DNA from: DATFGK01 sp046712825
Lineage (GTDB): Bacteria > Actinomycetota > AC-67
NCBI GenBank assembly: GCA_046712825.1
Contig: JBKKCR010000031.1
Span: 1-17,586 of the forward strand
Direction of reading: 5' to 3'
Length of the DNA: 17,586 nt
This document shows, piece by piece, positions 1 to 7,207 of this stretch. The notes under the pieces are model-generated. The model was not told the origin of the DNA. It searched no databases and saw only the letters and a program-made list of their open reading frames with translations. Made by a program: the position numbers and the translations under genes. Position 1 is the stretch's first letter; the number at the start of each line of letters is the position of its first letter.

Positions 1-191
1 ACGGATCGAGCGTACGCGCCGGGTCGTTCCCGCTCGGTGATCCGCGACCAAGCCCGGTACGTGCGGACCATGGCCTCCTGAGCGAGGTCCTCGGCCTCGA
101 CCCAGTCGCCGGTCAGCAGGTAGCCGAGGCGGCGCAGCGGTCGGAACTCCGCCTCGAAGAACTCCCGGAACTCTTGGTCTTTGGTATCCAT
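1..191 (-). CDS. ECF-type RNA polymerase sigma factor, N-terminal part (cut by window edge)
   Basis: Reading from the ATG at 191 towards base 1 gives about 63 residues starting MDTKDQEFREFFEAEF and continuing through RRLGYLLTGDWVEAEDLAQE to a Trp-Ser-Arg region. This is sigma region 2 of the extracytoplasmic-function class: an aromatic/acidic start, the LLTGD turn, and the AEDLAQEA helix that contacts core polymerase, then the start of the -10 recognition helix (VRTYRAW). It looks closest to the actinobacterial SigE-like ECF subfamily. A purine-rich ribosome site, GAGGGAG, lies a few bases before the ATG, which supports this start. The rest of the protein (region 4 and any anti-sigma partner) is outside the window. 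It follows mtnA on the same strand after a 55-base gap, so read-through is possible. Subfamily and target promoters cannot be inferred from this fragment. Confidence 0.85.
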   Translation of the reverse strand, partial: MDTKDQEFREFFEAEFRPLRRLGYLLTGDWVEAEDLAQEAMVRTYRAWSRITERERPGAYARS

Positions 192-246
192 CGCTCCCTC
201 TCACCCGGCAAGACGCCGCCGGGCGACGGAAGGTTGCGGCCGAGAG

Positions 247-1482
247 CTACTTCTTGCGACCCGGGCGGCGTTTGGCGGATGGGGCGCGCTTGGCTGAGGT
301 TGCGGAGCCCTTGCGGGTGCGCGAGGACGGCTTCGCCCGTGCCTTGGGAGCCGGCCGACCCTTGGGAGCCGGCAGACCTTTAACGGTCGCCTTGGGTGCG
401 GGCTTCGAGCGTGGCCGAACGGCTTCCTTCGCCTTGGGCTTCGGCTCCCCGCGACCGAGCTTCTTCAAGGCAACAGCGAAGGGGGCCGTTGCGGTCCCAT
501 TCTCCGTGACGATCGCCGTCACAAGACGAGCCGGGGTGACGTCGAACGCCGGATTGACGGCGTACGTGCCCGGCGGGGCGACCGGCGTTCCGAGGACGCT
601 GGTCACTTCGATCGCGGCGCGCTCCTCGATCGGGATCTTGTCTCCGTTGGGGACAGTGAGGTCGAGCGTCGAGGTTGGAGCGACCACGATGAATGGGATG
701 CCGGCATCTCTGGCGGCCAGCGCGAGGCCGAACGTACCCACTTTGTTCACGACGTCGCCGTTGGCCGCGATCCGATCCGCACCGACCATCACGACCTTCA
801 CCTCGCCGCGCGATATCAGCCCGGCGGCTGCACCGTCCGCGATGAGCGCGTGCGGGATGCCGAAACGGGCGAGCTCCCAGGTGGTCAGTCGGGAACCTTG
901 CATCAACGGCCTGGTCTCGGTCGCGAGGACGGCGATCTCCTTCCCCTGCTCGTGTGCGAGCCGGATCGCGCCGAGCGCCGTGCCGTAGCCGCCCGTGCAC
1001 AGGAAGCCGGTATTGCAGTGCGTCAGCACGACCGCCTTCGGCGCGATGTATCGCTGTGCGTTGTGCGCCATCTCGAGGCACGCGTTCGCGTCCTCTTGGG
1101 CTATGCGGAGCGCCTCTTCCTCGAGCAGCACGAGGAGCTTGTCGCGATCCGTGTCGCCGGCTCGCTCTCGTGCCACGCGTGCGACACGCTCGATCCCCCA
1201 CGCGAGGTTCGCAGCGGTCGGCCTGGTAGCCGCGAGCTCACGCGCAGCAAGTTCGATGTCACGCAAGACGCCCGGGATGCCGGCCGCCTGTGATCTGAAG
1301 GCGGCCTGCGCGACCCCCATTCCTCCCGCGATCCCGAGCGCCGGCGCCCCCCGGATGCTGAGTCTCCGGATCGCGTCGGCGAGCTCCGCCGTCGAGGTCA
1401 GCGTGAGGACGCGCTCCTCTTTGGGCAGGAGCGTCTGGTCGATGATCCGGATCGTTCCGGCGTCCCAATCGATGGCGCGCAT
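247..1482 (-). CDS. mtnA: S-methyl-5-thioribose-1-phosphate isomerase with basic C-terminal tail
   Basis: The enzyme converts methylthioribose-1-phosphate to methylthioribulose-1-phosphate in the methionine salvage pathway; it belongs to the eIF2B-like isomerase fold and acts in the cytosol. Visible family marks are RGAPALGIAGG (about residues 44-54), THCNTGFLCTGGYGTAL (154-170) with the expected catalytic Cys156, ATETRP (187-192), and VGADRIAANGDVVNKVGT (233-250) with the expected catalytic Asp236. The catalytic domain is complete by about residue 341, the usual family length. It is followed by about 70 extra residues made almost wholly of Lys, Arg, Pro, Ala and Ser, which is unusual. The DNA for the tail holds a short direct repeat (CTTGGGAGCCGGC near 343 and 361 on the plus strand). 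The ATG start gives the canonical MRAIDWD N-terminus, but the ribosome site is weak. It lies 45 bases after the membrane-protein gene and shares sulfur-metabolite recycling with ahcY two genes upstream. Confidence 0.93.
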   Translation of the reverse strand: MRAIDWDAGTIRIIDQTLLPKEERVLTLTSTAELADAIRRLSIRGAPALGIAGGMGVAQAAFRSQAAGIPGVLRDIELAARELAATRPTAANLAWGIERVARVARERAGDTDRDKLLVLLEEEALRIAQEDANACLEMAHNAQRYIAPKAVVLTHCNTGFLCTGGYGTALGAIRLAHEQGKEIAVLATETRPLMQGSRLTTWELARFGIPHALIADGAAAGLISRGEVKVVMVGADRIAANGDVVNKVGTFGLALAARDAGIPFIVVAPTSTLDLTVPNGDKIPIEERAAIEVTSVLGTPVAPPGTYAVNPAFDVTPARLVTAIVTENGTATAPFAVALKKLGRGEPKPKAKEAVRPRSKPAPKATVKGLPAPKGRPAPKARAKPSSRTRKGSATSAKRAPSAKRRPGRKK

Positions 1483-1527
1483 GATCGCCCGGGAGTGTAG
1501 CGGGGTGACGCGGCCCTGGACCTAGGT

Positions 1528-2073
1528 CTACAAGCCCGGGAGACGGGTGATCGGCTCGTTAGGCCGCGCCCGCGTCGCGTCCACGCGGGAACGAAGCGCC
1601 CGGCCGGCGACGGCTCCCAAAGCTCCCGAGGGACCGGCATAGGCCGCAAGGCGGGCAAGGTCCGCCGCGATCACGCGGAATGCGCTGCGCTCGACCCACA
1701 GAACCTGATTCTGAAGACGGGTTCCGGCGTAGACGACCCACAACGCGAGCATGGCCGCAACGGCACCGGCGGCGGCCGCGCTCAACACGTTGGAGCGCCG
1801 GGTCGCTCCCGTGACCAAACCTCCTAGGCCGGAAGCGATCACCGGCCGCTGCCATGGATTGAAGAAGGCGAGATTCAGCAGCGACAGACGCGGCACGATC
1901 GAGATCGCCAGCAGGCCCGCGGCGAGAACGCCGGCGGGAACACCTCCTACCGCCCGACGGAGGCGGGACGGCGGGGTGCGCTTGTCGTGACCGTTCGGCG
2001 ACGCCGGCGAGATCTCTTCCGGCCGGAACGGACCATACGACGGATCGCCGCCGTGCTGCGGTTCGTCCGGCAC
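1528..2073 (-). CDS. Hypothetical membrane protein (181 aa)
   Basis: I do not recognise the family. The first 40 residues are polar, rich in Pro, Gly, Asp and Glu, and likely cytosolic. A hydrophobic segment follows at about 44-60, a weaker one at 78-90, a clear one at 97-116 (AAAAGAVAAMLALWVVYAG) and a weak one near 143-160. The protein is therefore probably an integral membrane protein with two to four spans. Arg-rich ends (36-40 and 160-170) fit a positive-inside cytosolic placement. It sits between ahcY (ending 10 bases upstream) and mtnA (starting 45 bases downstream) on the same strand, so it is very likely in their transcript. Position between two SAM by-product enzymes hints at, but does not show, a role in that metabolism. 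Codon bias is like that of the neighbours, so I treat it as a real gene. Confidence 0.7.
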   Translation of the reverse strand: MPDEPQHGGDPSYGPFRPEEISPASPNGHDKRTPPSRLRRAVGGVPAGVLAAGLLAISIVPRLSLLNLAFFNPWQRPVIASGLGGLVTGATRRSNVLSAAAAGAVAAMLALWVVYAGTRLQNQVLWVERSAFRVIAADLARLAAYAGPSGALGAVAGRALRSRVDATRARPNEPITRLPGL

Positions 2074-2083
2074 GGGTCCGGCG

Positions 2084-3334
2084 CTAGGTCCCCTCGCGCC
2101 AGGACGAGAGGTAACGCTCCTGCTCGGGCGTCAGCGAGTCGATCTCGATCCCAAGCGTGGCGAGCTTGAGGCGCGCAACCTCGCGGTCGATGTCCTCGGG
2201 CACGTCGTACACGCGCTTCTCGAGGGTCTTCGCGTTCTTCGCGACCCACTCGGCGGACAAAGCCTGGTCCGCGAACGACATGTCCATCACGACGGCCGGA
2301 TGACCTTCGGCGGCCGCGAGGTTGACGAGCCGGCCGTCCGCGAGCAGGTACACGCGACGCCCGTCGCTGAGCACGTACTCGACGACGTGCTCGCGCATCT
2401 CGCGAACGCTCGACGCGAGCTCGCGCAGCGCCGGCTTGTCGATCTCGACGTCGAAGTGTCCCGTGTTCGCCATGATCGCGCCGTCGTGCATCAGCTCGAA
2501 GTGCTCGCGCCGGAGCACGCCCGTGTCGCCGGTGACCGTGATGAACACGTCCCCGATGCGCGCTGCTTCGGCGATCGGCATGGCGCGGAAGCCGTCCATC
2601 GTGGCTTCGAGCGCTTTGGTCGCGTCGACCTCGGTCACGATCACCTGAGCGCCGAGACCGCGGGCGCGCGATGCGAGACCGCGTCCTCCGTAGCCGTATC
2701 CGCAGATCACCACCGTCTTCGAGGCCCAGAGGATGTTCGTCGCTCGGGTGATCCCGTCGAGCGTGGACTGTCCCGTTCCCCATCGGTTGTCGAAGAGCCG
2801 CTTCGTCGGCGTGTCGTTCACCGCGACGATCGGATACCGCAGCACGCCTTCGGCCGCCATCTGCCGGAGACGGATGACACCGGTCGTCGTCTCTTCGGTG
2901 CCGGCGATGATCTCGGAAAGCTGGTCCTCGCGCTTCGAGTGCAAGACGGAGACGAGGTCGGCGCCGTCGTCCATCGTGATCACCGGACGCGCGTCCAGCA
3001 CCGCGTTGATGTGCTTGTAGTAGGTCTCGTTGTCCTCGCCCTTGATCGCGAACGTGTCGATGCCTTCGTCGGCCAGCGCCGCAGCGACGTCGTCCTGCGT
3101 GGAAAGCGGGTTGGACGCGGCGAGCGAAACCTTCGCGCCGCCGTCGCGCAGCGCTCGCATGAGGTTCGCCGTCTCGGTCGTGACGTGAAGGCACGCGGCC
3201 ACGGCAAGGCCTTTGAGCGGCTTCTCCTTGGAGAAACGGGCCCGGATCTCGCGAAGCACCGGCATGTTCAGCTCGGCCCACTCGATGCGCATGCGACCCT
3301 TGTCGGCCAGCTTGGGGTTGGCGATATCGGACAT
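2084..3334 (-). CDS. ahcY: Adenosylhomocysteinase (S-adenosyl-L-homocysteine hydrolase)
   Basis: The product splits S-adenosylhomocysteine reversibly into adenosine and homocysteine using tightly bound NAD, relieving product inhibition of methyltransferases. Family marks include AACLHVTTETANLM, SNPLSTQDDVAAAL, the substrate-site stretch MDDGADLV, the EETTTGV motif, and the NAD-binding Rossmann turn VICGYGYGGRGLA. The C-terminus keeps the Lys/Tyr-containing end (EQERYLSSW), lacking the longer insertion seen in some proteobacterial and mycobacterial enzymes, so this is the short form of about 416 residues. I place the start at the ATG at 3334, giving MSDIANPKLADKG, because AAAGGGAGAG lies just before it. 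An in-frame GTG at 3352 would overlap that ribosome site and is less likely. A 91-base gap with a GC hairpin separates it from the SIS gene upstream; the membrane-protein gene follows after 10 bases. Confidence 0.96.
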   Translation of the reverse strand: MSDIANPKLADKGRMRIEWAELNMPVLREIRARFSKEKPLKGLAVAACLHVTTETANLMRALRDGGAKVSLAASNPLSTQDDVAAALADEGIDTFAIKGEDNETYYKHINAVLDARPVITMDDGADLVSVLHSKREDQLSEIIAGTEETTTGVIRLRQMAAEGVLRYPIVAVNDTPTKRLFDNRWGTGQSTLDGITRATNILWASKTVVICGYGYGGRGLASRARGLGAQVIVTEVDATKALEATMDGFRAMPIAEAARIGDVFITVTGDTGVLRREHFELMHDGAIMANTGHFDVEIDKPALRELASSVREMREHVVEYVLSDGRRVYLLADGRLVNLAAAEGHPAVVMDMSFADQALSAEWVAKNAKTLEKRVYDVPEDIDREVARLKLATLGIEIDSLTPEQERYLSSWREGT

Positions 3335-3347
3335 GAACTCTCCCTTT

Positions 3348-3404
3348 CTCACCGGGGTGTCTCACCGGGGGTGTTTCGCGGGTTGAGCCCCCGGACCCCG
3401 GGGG
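3348..3404 (-). repeat. Tandem direct repeat and GC hairpin in the ahcY leader
   Basis: In the SIS-ahcY gap the plus strand shows CTCACCGGGGTGT at 3348-3360 directly followed by CTCACCGGGGGTGT at 3361-3374. Further from ahcY, CCCCCGG (3388-3394) and CCGGGGG (3398-3404) form a 7-bp stem with a 3-base loop. On the transcribed strand the hairpin comes 23 bases after the SIS stop and is not followed by a T tract. It could weakly terminate or attenuate the upstream transcript, or be a folded ahcY leader. The repeats lie just upstream of the ahcY ribosome site. I found no match to the SAH-riboswitch core that I know. Confidence 0.45.
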
Positions 3405-3425
3405 TGCTGCGGGCCATCTAGCGTA

Positions 3426-4484
3426 TCAGGTGAGCTCAGCTTTGAGGCGGTCGATCGGCTCGATCGGCGTCGGATCGACGCCCCTCAGGAACGCGAGGTA
3501 GACGCTCACCAGATCGCCGAGCTGGACCGCCGACGCGAGCCTCGCGAGAACCCCCGAACCGCGCGAATGCACCTCGACCACGGTCCCGACCTGCCCGGTC
3601 ACCAGCCGCAGCGCAGCGTCGAGCCGAGCGCCGACGCGCGGGTGCTCGGTCGAGGATCGCAATGCGACGACGGCGTGGCGCTCGAGTAACTCGCTCAGAT
3701 CTGAAAATCCGACGATCTCGTTGTGGGTCAGCTCCGGCGCGGTCGCCGCGTATGCCGAAACCTTCGCGTTCTCGTTCAGCTGGGTCTTCCATCGGGTCGC
3801 CGCGACGGTTAGCGGACCCTCTTGGCCCCAGATCACCGGTATGCGCCCCAAGAGCGATTCGGCGATCTGCTTCGCGGGATTCCGCTCCGTGGGGATTCCG
3901 CGAGCGTGCGTCGCCGCCTGCTCGCGAAGCACCTCATCGGTTTCGACCAGCTCCCCAGTGAGGTCGGGCAGCACGCCGAGCCGCTCCAGAACCACGAGCA
4001 CTCCGCCGGCGAGATACGGGAATGCGGCGCGCGGCATCATGCCTGCAGCGGGGACGACGCACGGCGCGTCGTGCGCGTGCGCGAGCTCTCCCAGCGCTCC
4101 GCCCGTCGACACCGCGATGATCGGTGCACCGCGGTCGTGCGCCTGACGGAAGCACGCGAGCGTCTCCTCCGTCCCGCCGGAGTAAGAGCTCAGCACGACC
4201 AGCGTGTGCGGACCCGCGAAAGCGGGAAGGTCGTACCCTTTCACGACCGTCACGGGGATCTGCGCGCGATCCGCGGCGACGCAGACGGCCACGTCGCCGG
4301 CGATGCCGGATCCGCCCATGCCGCACACGACGACCGAGGTGAGGTGGCCGTGATCGGGCAGATGCGAGAGGTCCACCGAACGAGCCCGCGCCACGGCGTC
4401 GCGCCACTGCCCGTCCGCCGCTTCGACGGTGTCGAGCATGCCTCCAGGGTCGGCGGCGGCCAGACGTGCGGCGTCGTCGAGCAC
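3426..4484 (-). CDS. SIS-domain bifunctional phosphoglucose/phosphomannose isomerase
   Basis: This is predicted to interconvert fructose-6-phosphate with glucose-6-phosphate and/or mannose-6-phosphate, supplying the ManB step encoded just upstream. The N-terminal SIS domain shows VVCGMGGSGIAGDVA and the phosphate-binding loop VLSSYSGGTEETLACF. The C-terminal domain shows PVIWGQEGPL and LTHNEIVGF, typical of the bacterial phosphoglucose isomerase C-terminal family (as in mycobacterial Rv3256c-like/TobH proteins). With the GTG at 4484 the protein is 352 residues and begins VLDDAARLAAADPGGML, matching the family N-terminus. The open frame runs upstream to 5015, but that part overlaps two other real genes and is a shadow. 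A CTG at 4511 overlapping the Trm112-like stop, or the ATG in the PGGML stretch, are other possible starts; none has a clear ribosome site, so translation is probably coupled to the gene before. Confidence 0.88.
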   Translation of the reverse strand: MLDDAARLAAADPGGMLDTVEAADGQWRDAVARARSVDLSHLPDHGHLTSVVVCGMGGSGIAGDVAVCVAADRAQIPVTVVKGYDLPAFAGPHTLVVLSSYSGGTEETLACFRQAHDRGAPIIAVSTGGALGELAHAHDAPCVVPAAGMMPRAAFPYLAGGVLVVLERLGVLPDLTGELVETDEVLREQAATHARGIPTERNPAKQIAESLLGRIPVIWGQEGPLTVAATRWKTQLNENAKVSAYAATAPELTHNEIVGFSDLSELLERHAVVALRSSTEHPRVGARLDAALRLVTGQVGTVVEVHSRGSGVLARLASAVQLGDLVSVYLAFLRGVDPTPIEPIDRLKAELT

Positions 4485-4507
4485 GCTCAGCGAAGCATCG
4501 TCGGGGG

Positions 4508-4681
4508 TCAGGACGGCTTCTCGGCCTCGTCGATCAGCATGATGGGGATGTCGTCGCGGACCGGGTACGCGTATCGGCACTTGCCGAGACAGACGATCTT
4601 CTGCTCGGAGGCTTTGTACTCGACCTTCCCCTTGCAGTTCGGGCATATCAGGATCTCGAGAAGCTGCTGATCGACGGCCAT
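4508..4681 (-). CDS. Trm112-like (UPF0434-type) zinc-binding protein, 57 aa
   Basis: Read directly from the DNA: ATG at 4681, stop TGA at 4508. The protein begins MAVDQQLLEILICPNCKGKV and ends MLIDEAEKPS. CPNC (Cys13, Cys16) and a second pair (Cys31, Cys35 in CLGKC) form a probable four-Cys zinc site, followed by YPVRDDIPIML, the hallmark of the bacterial Trm112p-like family. In eukaryotes Trm112 activates methyltransferases; the role of the bacterial homologue is less certain. A ribosome site GGGAGG sits about 10 bases before the ATG. It lies 33 bases after manB and 23 bases before the SIS start, an arrangement common in Actinomycetota. A methyltransferase-partner role would fit with ahcY nearby, but that is inference. 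Confidence 0.9.
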   Translation of the reverse strand: MAVDQQLLEILICPNCKGKVEYKASEQKIVCLGKCRYAYPVRDDIPIMLIDEAEKPS

Positions 4682-4714
4682 AGTAGGAACCTCCCGCTGG
4701 GCTCGGGCCGCAGT

Positions 4715-6052
4715 CTACCCGCCGCGGATGATCGCGAGGAGCTCGTCCCGGCGAGCTTCGCCGGGCGCTTGATCCGCCGCCTCGACGTTGAGCCGAAGCA
4801 GCGGCTCGGTGTTCGAAGGCCGAAGGTTGAACCACCAGTCGTCGAACTCGACAGTCAGGCCGTCGGTCCAGTCGCGCCGGTCCTCCGGGTACTGCTCGGC
4901 GACCGTCTTCATCGCGGCCTCCTTGTCGGCCACCTCCATGTTTATCTCGCCGGACGCCCAGTACCGGCGCAACGACGCCAGGATCTCCGACAAGGGCTTG
5001 CGCTGAACGGAACACACCTCGAGCACGTGGAGCGCAGCCAGGAGTCCGCAGTCGGCGAAGAAGTGGTCGCGGAAGTAGTAGTGGCCCGAGTGCTCGGCGC
5101 CGAAGATCGCGCCGGCCTCGCGCATCACCGCCTTGATGAAGGAGTGCCCGACCCGCGAGCGGATCGGCTCGCCGCCCATCTCACGGATCGTCTCCGGAAC
5201 GATGCGAGAGCTGGTGATCGAGTAGATGACCTTCTCGCCGGGATGCTTGGCGAGGATGGATCGAGCGACGAGCGCGGCGGTGAGAGAGCCCGACACCGCC
5301 TCGCCCCTCTCATCGACGAGGAAGACCCGGTCGGCGTCGCCGTCGAACGCGAGCCCTACGTCGGCCCCACGTTCGACCACGGTGGCGATGAGGTCCTTCA
5401 GGTTCTCCGGCTGGATCGGGTCCGCCGGATGATTCGGGAACGTGCCGTCCAGCTCGAAGTAGAGGGGGATGATCTCGACGTCGAGCTTCCCGAGCACGGC
5501 CGGAACGGAGAGCCCTCCCATGCCGTTCGCCGCGTCGACCGCGACGACGAGCTTGCGGATCGCCTTCACGTCGACGAGCGAGAGCAGATGGGCGACGTAG
5601 TCGCTCATCACGGAGATCCGCTCGACGGAGCCCGGCCGGCGCCCCGAGATGAAGTCGTTCGCGGCGACCATCCCCTTGATGTCGAGGAGGCCGGTGTCTT
5701 CGCCGATCGGAACGGCGCCCGGGCGACAGAGCTTGATGCCGTTGTATGCGGAGGGGTTGTGCGAGGCGGTGAAGACGACGCCCGGCAGATCGAGCTTGCC
5801 CGAAGCGAAGTACACCATGTCGGTGGACGCGAGCCCCATATCGGCGACGTCCGCGCCCTGGGTCATCACGCCGGAGATGAACGCCGTCGACAACGGCTCG
5901 GATGATGCGCGCATGTCCCGCGCGACCAGGATCCGCTTCGCGCGCGTGAGTTCGACCATCGCTCTGCCCGTGCGATGCGCGACCTCTTCGTCGAGCTGGT
6001 CGGGGTAGATCCCGCGCACGTCGTATGCCTTGAATATCGTGTCCAAGTCCAT
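4715..6052 (-). CDS. manB: Phosphomannomutase/phosphoglucomutase
   Basis: An alpha-D-phosphohexomutase moving phosphate between C6 and C1 of mannose or glucose, providing sugar-1-phosphate for nucleotide sugars. At 445 residues it is full length. All four domain landmarks are visible: the catalytic phosphoserine loop TASHNPSAYNGIK with Ser97, the metal loop DGDADR with Asp237, Asp239 and Asp241, the sugar-binding loop GAEHSGHYYFR (from Gly318), and the phosphate-binding loop RPSNTEPLLRL (from Arg411). The EHSGH sequence in the sugar loop is typical of dual phosphomannomutase/phosphoglucomutase enzymes, so substrate is not fixed by sequence alone. The start MDLDTIFKAYDVRGIYP matches the family. 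AGGA lies rather far upstream of the ATG. It follows the TPR-like gene by 14 bases and precedes the Trm112-like gene by 33, so the three are almost surely co-transcribed. Confidence 0.95.
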   Translation of the reverse strand: MDLDTIFKAYDVRGIYPDQLDEEVAHRTGRAMVELTRAKRILVARDMRASSEPLSTAFISGVMTQGADVADMGLASTDMVYFASGKLDLPGVVFTASHNPSAYNGIKLCRPGAVPIGEDTGLLDIKGMVAANDFISGRRPGSVERISVMSDYVAHLLSLVDVKAIRKLVVAVDAANGMGGLSVPAVLGKLDVEIIPLYFELDGTFPNHPADPIQPENLKDLIATVVERGADVGLAFDGDADRVFLVDERGEAVSGSLTAALVARSILAKHPGEKVIYSITSSRIVPETIREMGGEPIRSRVGHSFIKAVMREAGAIFGAEHSGHYYFRDHFFADCGLLAALHVLEVCSVQRKPLSEILASLRRYWASGEINMEVADKEAAMKTVAEQYPEDRRDWTDGLTVEFDDWWFNLRPSNTEPLLRLNVEAADQAPGEARRDELLAIIRGG

Positions 6053-6066
6053 CAGCGGCGCTAATC

Positions 6067-6822
6067 CTAACGGTGTTCCCCCATCGAGCCGAGCAAGTCG
6101 CGGGCCACGCGATCGATGGGACGGGCGCCGATCCTTGACGCGATCGAGCGCGCTCGTCGTAAGGAACGAACAGCATCGAGGCGAGCTCGCCGAGCCCGCA
6201 CGCCCTTACCGCCGAGCGAAACCGCTCGGGTTGCGGCGCCGAGGAAGAGCAGCGACTTCGCGATATGCCTTTGTGCACCGACTTTCTCGGAGGCCGCCAG
6301 CGCCGAGCGAGCCCACCGCGCGGCCGCGCCGGGACGGCCGGCGAGGAGCTCTCGCTCGCAGCGGACCCATCGGAGCCTGACGGTCACCCGCCATCCTCTG
6401 CCCCGCTCGGCGACGGCACGTCGAAGGGCGCGATCTACGGCGGCGAGGTCGCCGAGCCCCACGGCGTCGGCCGCCAGGCCGATCAGAAGATGCGCACGCA
6501 GCTCGGGTGCTCGTGCGCGGCGAAGGGCCGCCGATTCGATGCTCCGGGCTTCGCCATGACGGCCGGTTTGGCGAAGGATCGAGCCAAGGGTAGCTGCCGC
6601 GTGCGCTTCGGTTTCCGGATCGCCCGTCTCCTCAAGCACGCGGCGAGCGGCGCGCTCGGCACGACTGAATTCACCGGTCGCGGCGAGGAGGTATGCGCGC
6701 AGCCATCTCGCTTCGGCCGAAGACGTCCGGGCCGCATCGAGCGAGCGGGCGGACGCACGGAGGCGTCCGGACAAAGCGAGGCGGATCGAATGATCGAGTG
6801 GTGACTGCCGGCCATAGTGCAC
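6067..6822 (-). CDS. TPR-like helical repeat protein of unknown function (251 aa)
   Basis: No specific family is recognised. From about residue 15 to 210 the protein is a series of paired helices rich in Ala, Arg, Leu and Glu with TPR-like spacing, for example AYLLAATGEFSRAERAARRV, AATLGSILRQTGRHGEARS and LAGRPGAAARWARSALAASE, each with the Gly-x-x-x-x-Ala pattern. About four to five repeats can be made out. There is no signal peptide or membrane span, so a cytosolic scaffold or binding protein is likely. The C-terminus is very Arg-rich. The start is a GTG at 6822. It lies between the zinc-ribbon gene (18 bases upstream) and manB (14 bases downstream) in the same direction. The conserved neighbours suggest a housekeeping or envelope-related role, but no ligand can be named. 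Confidence 0.72.
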   Translation of the reverse strand: MHYGRQSPLDHSIRLALSGRLRASARSLDAARTSSAEARWLRAYLLAATGEFSRAERAARRVLEETGDPETEAHAAATLGSILRQTGRHGEARSIESAALRRARAPELRAHLLIGLAADAVGLGDLAAVDRALRRAVAERGRGWRVTVRLRWVRCERELLAGRPGAAARWARSALAASEKVGAQRHIAKSLLFLGAATRAVSLGGKGVRARRARLDAVRSLRRARSIASRIGARPIDRVARDLLGSMGEHR

Positions 6823-6840
6823 GGCCGAACGATACGGCGA

Positions 6841-7056
6841 CTACGCGGTCGGCGGCTCTGACTGCTTGCGACGAGCCATCTCGAGCACGTCGGGAAGATC
6901 GACGGGTGCTCCGTCCTTGTGCCACCAGCGCTTATCGCAGAGATGACACGAATAGAACGCAACGCGGTCGCCGTGCTCTAGCGAGAGATTGATGTTGATG
7001 ACGTCGCGGGATGCGCACCGCGGACACTGCAGACCCTGCGTTCTGCCCTCTCCCAT
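6841..7056 (-). CDS. Small zinc-ribbon protein (71 aa)
   Basis: The protein carries two Cys pairs, CPRC (Cys11, Cys14) and CHLC (Cys37, Cys40), 22 residues apart, with beta-strand-like sequence between them (VININLSLEHGDRVAFYS) and Trp-Trp-His after the second pair. This is the layout of a TFIIS-type zinc ribbon, so it may bind nucleic acid or a protein partner. No other domain is present; the last 20 residues form a short charged helix. The ATG at 7056 is supported by AAGGGG six bases upstream. It is the first gene of the run that continues through the TPR-like gene into manB, with a candidate promoter in the 150 bases upstream. I have no functional name for it; it may be a conserved actinobacterial hypothetical. 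Confidence 0.8.
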   Translation of the reverse strand: MGEGRTQGLQCPRCASRDVININLSLEHGDRVAFYSCHLCDKRWWHKDGAPVDLPDVLEMARRKQSEPPTA

Positions 7057-7072
7057 CGCGGCCCCTTATCCT

Positions 7073-7090
7073 CCCGTTCCCCCGAACGGG
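7073..7090 (-). other. Hairpin in the 5' leader of the zinc-ribbon gene
   Basis: CCCGTTC (7073-7079) and GAACGGG (7084-7090) form a perfect 7-bp stem with a 4-base loop. It lies between the candidate promoter and the ribosome site of the zinc-ribbon gene. It could stabilise or attenuate the operon transcript; there is no T tract after it. Confidence 0.5.
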
Positions 7091-7098
7091 TCGTGGGA

Positions 7099-7127
7099 AC
7101 CATACTGTTGCGAAAGGCCCTTGTCCG
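7099..7127 (-). promoter_or_regulatory. Candidate promoter of the zinc-ribbon/TPR/manB run
   Basis: On the minus strand TATGGT (7099-7104) could be a -10 element, with CGGACA (7122-7127) 17 bases upstream as a weak -35 (GACA matches). The same TATGGT hexamer is the -10 proposed for the DUF3499 gene. Expected transcription start is near 7092, giving a leader of about 35 bases that contains the 7073-7090 hairpin. Assigned by eye only. The rest of the 7057-7207 gap shows nothing else I can name. Confidence 0.4.
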
Positions 7128-7207
7128 CTATGGCCCGACGGAGGCGTTTCTACCCATCCATGCTGACTAGTGCTCGCATTGCGATCATGCGATAGACGGG
7201 CGAACGC

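Noticed and set aside
3335..3425. SAH riboswitch upstream of ahcY
   Set aside because: The conserved core of the known SAH riboswitch, as far as I recall it, is not visible; only a simple GC hairpin and tandem repeats are.
4485..5015. Upstream extension of the SIS frame
   Set aside because: Overlaps the Trm112-like gene and the 3' end of manB; the added residues are low-complexity and match no SIS N-terminus.
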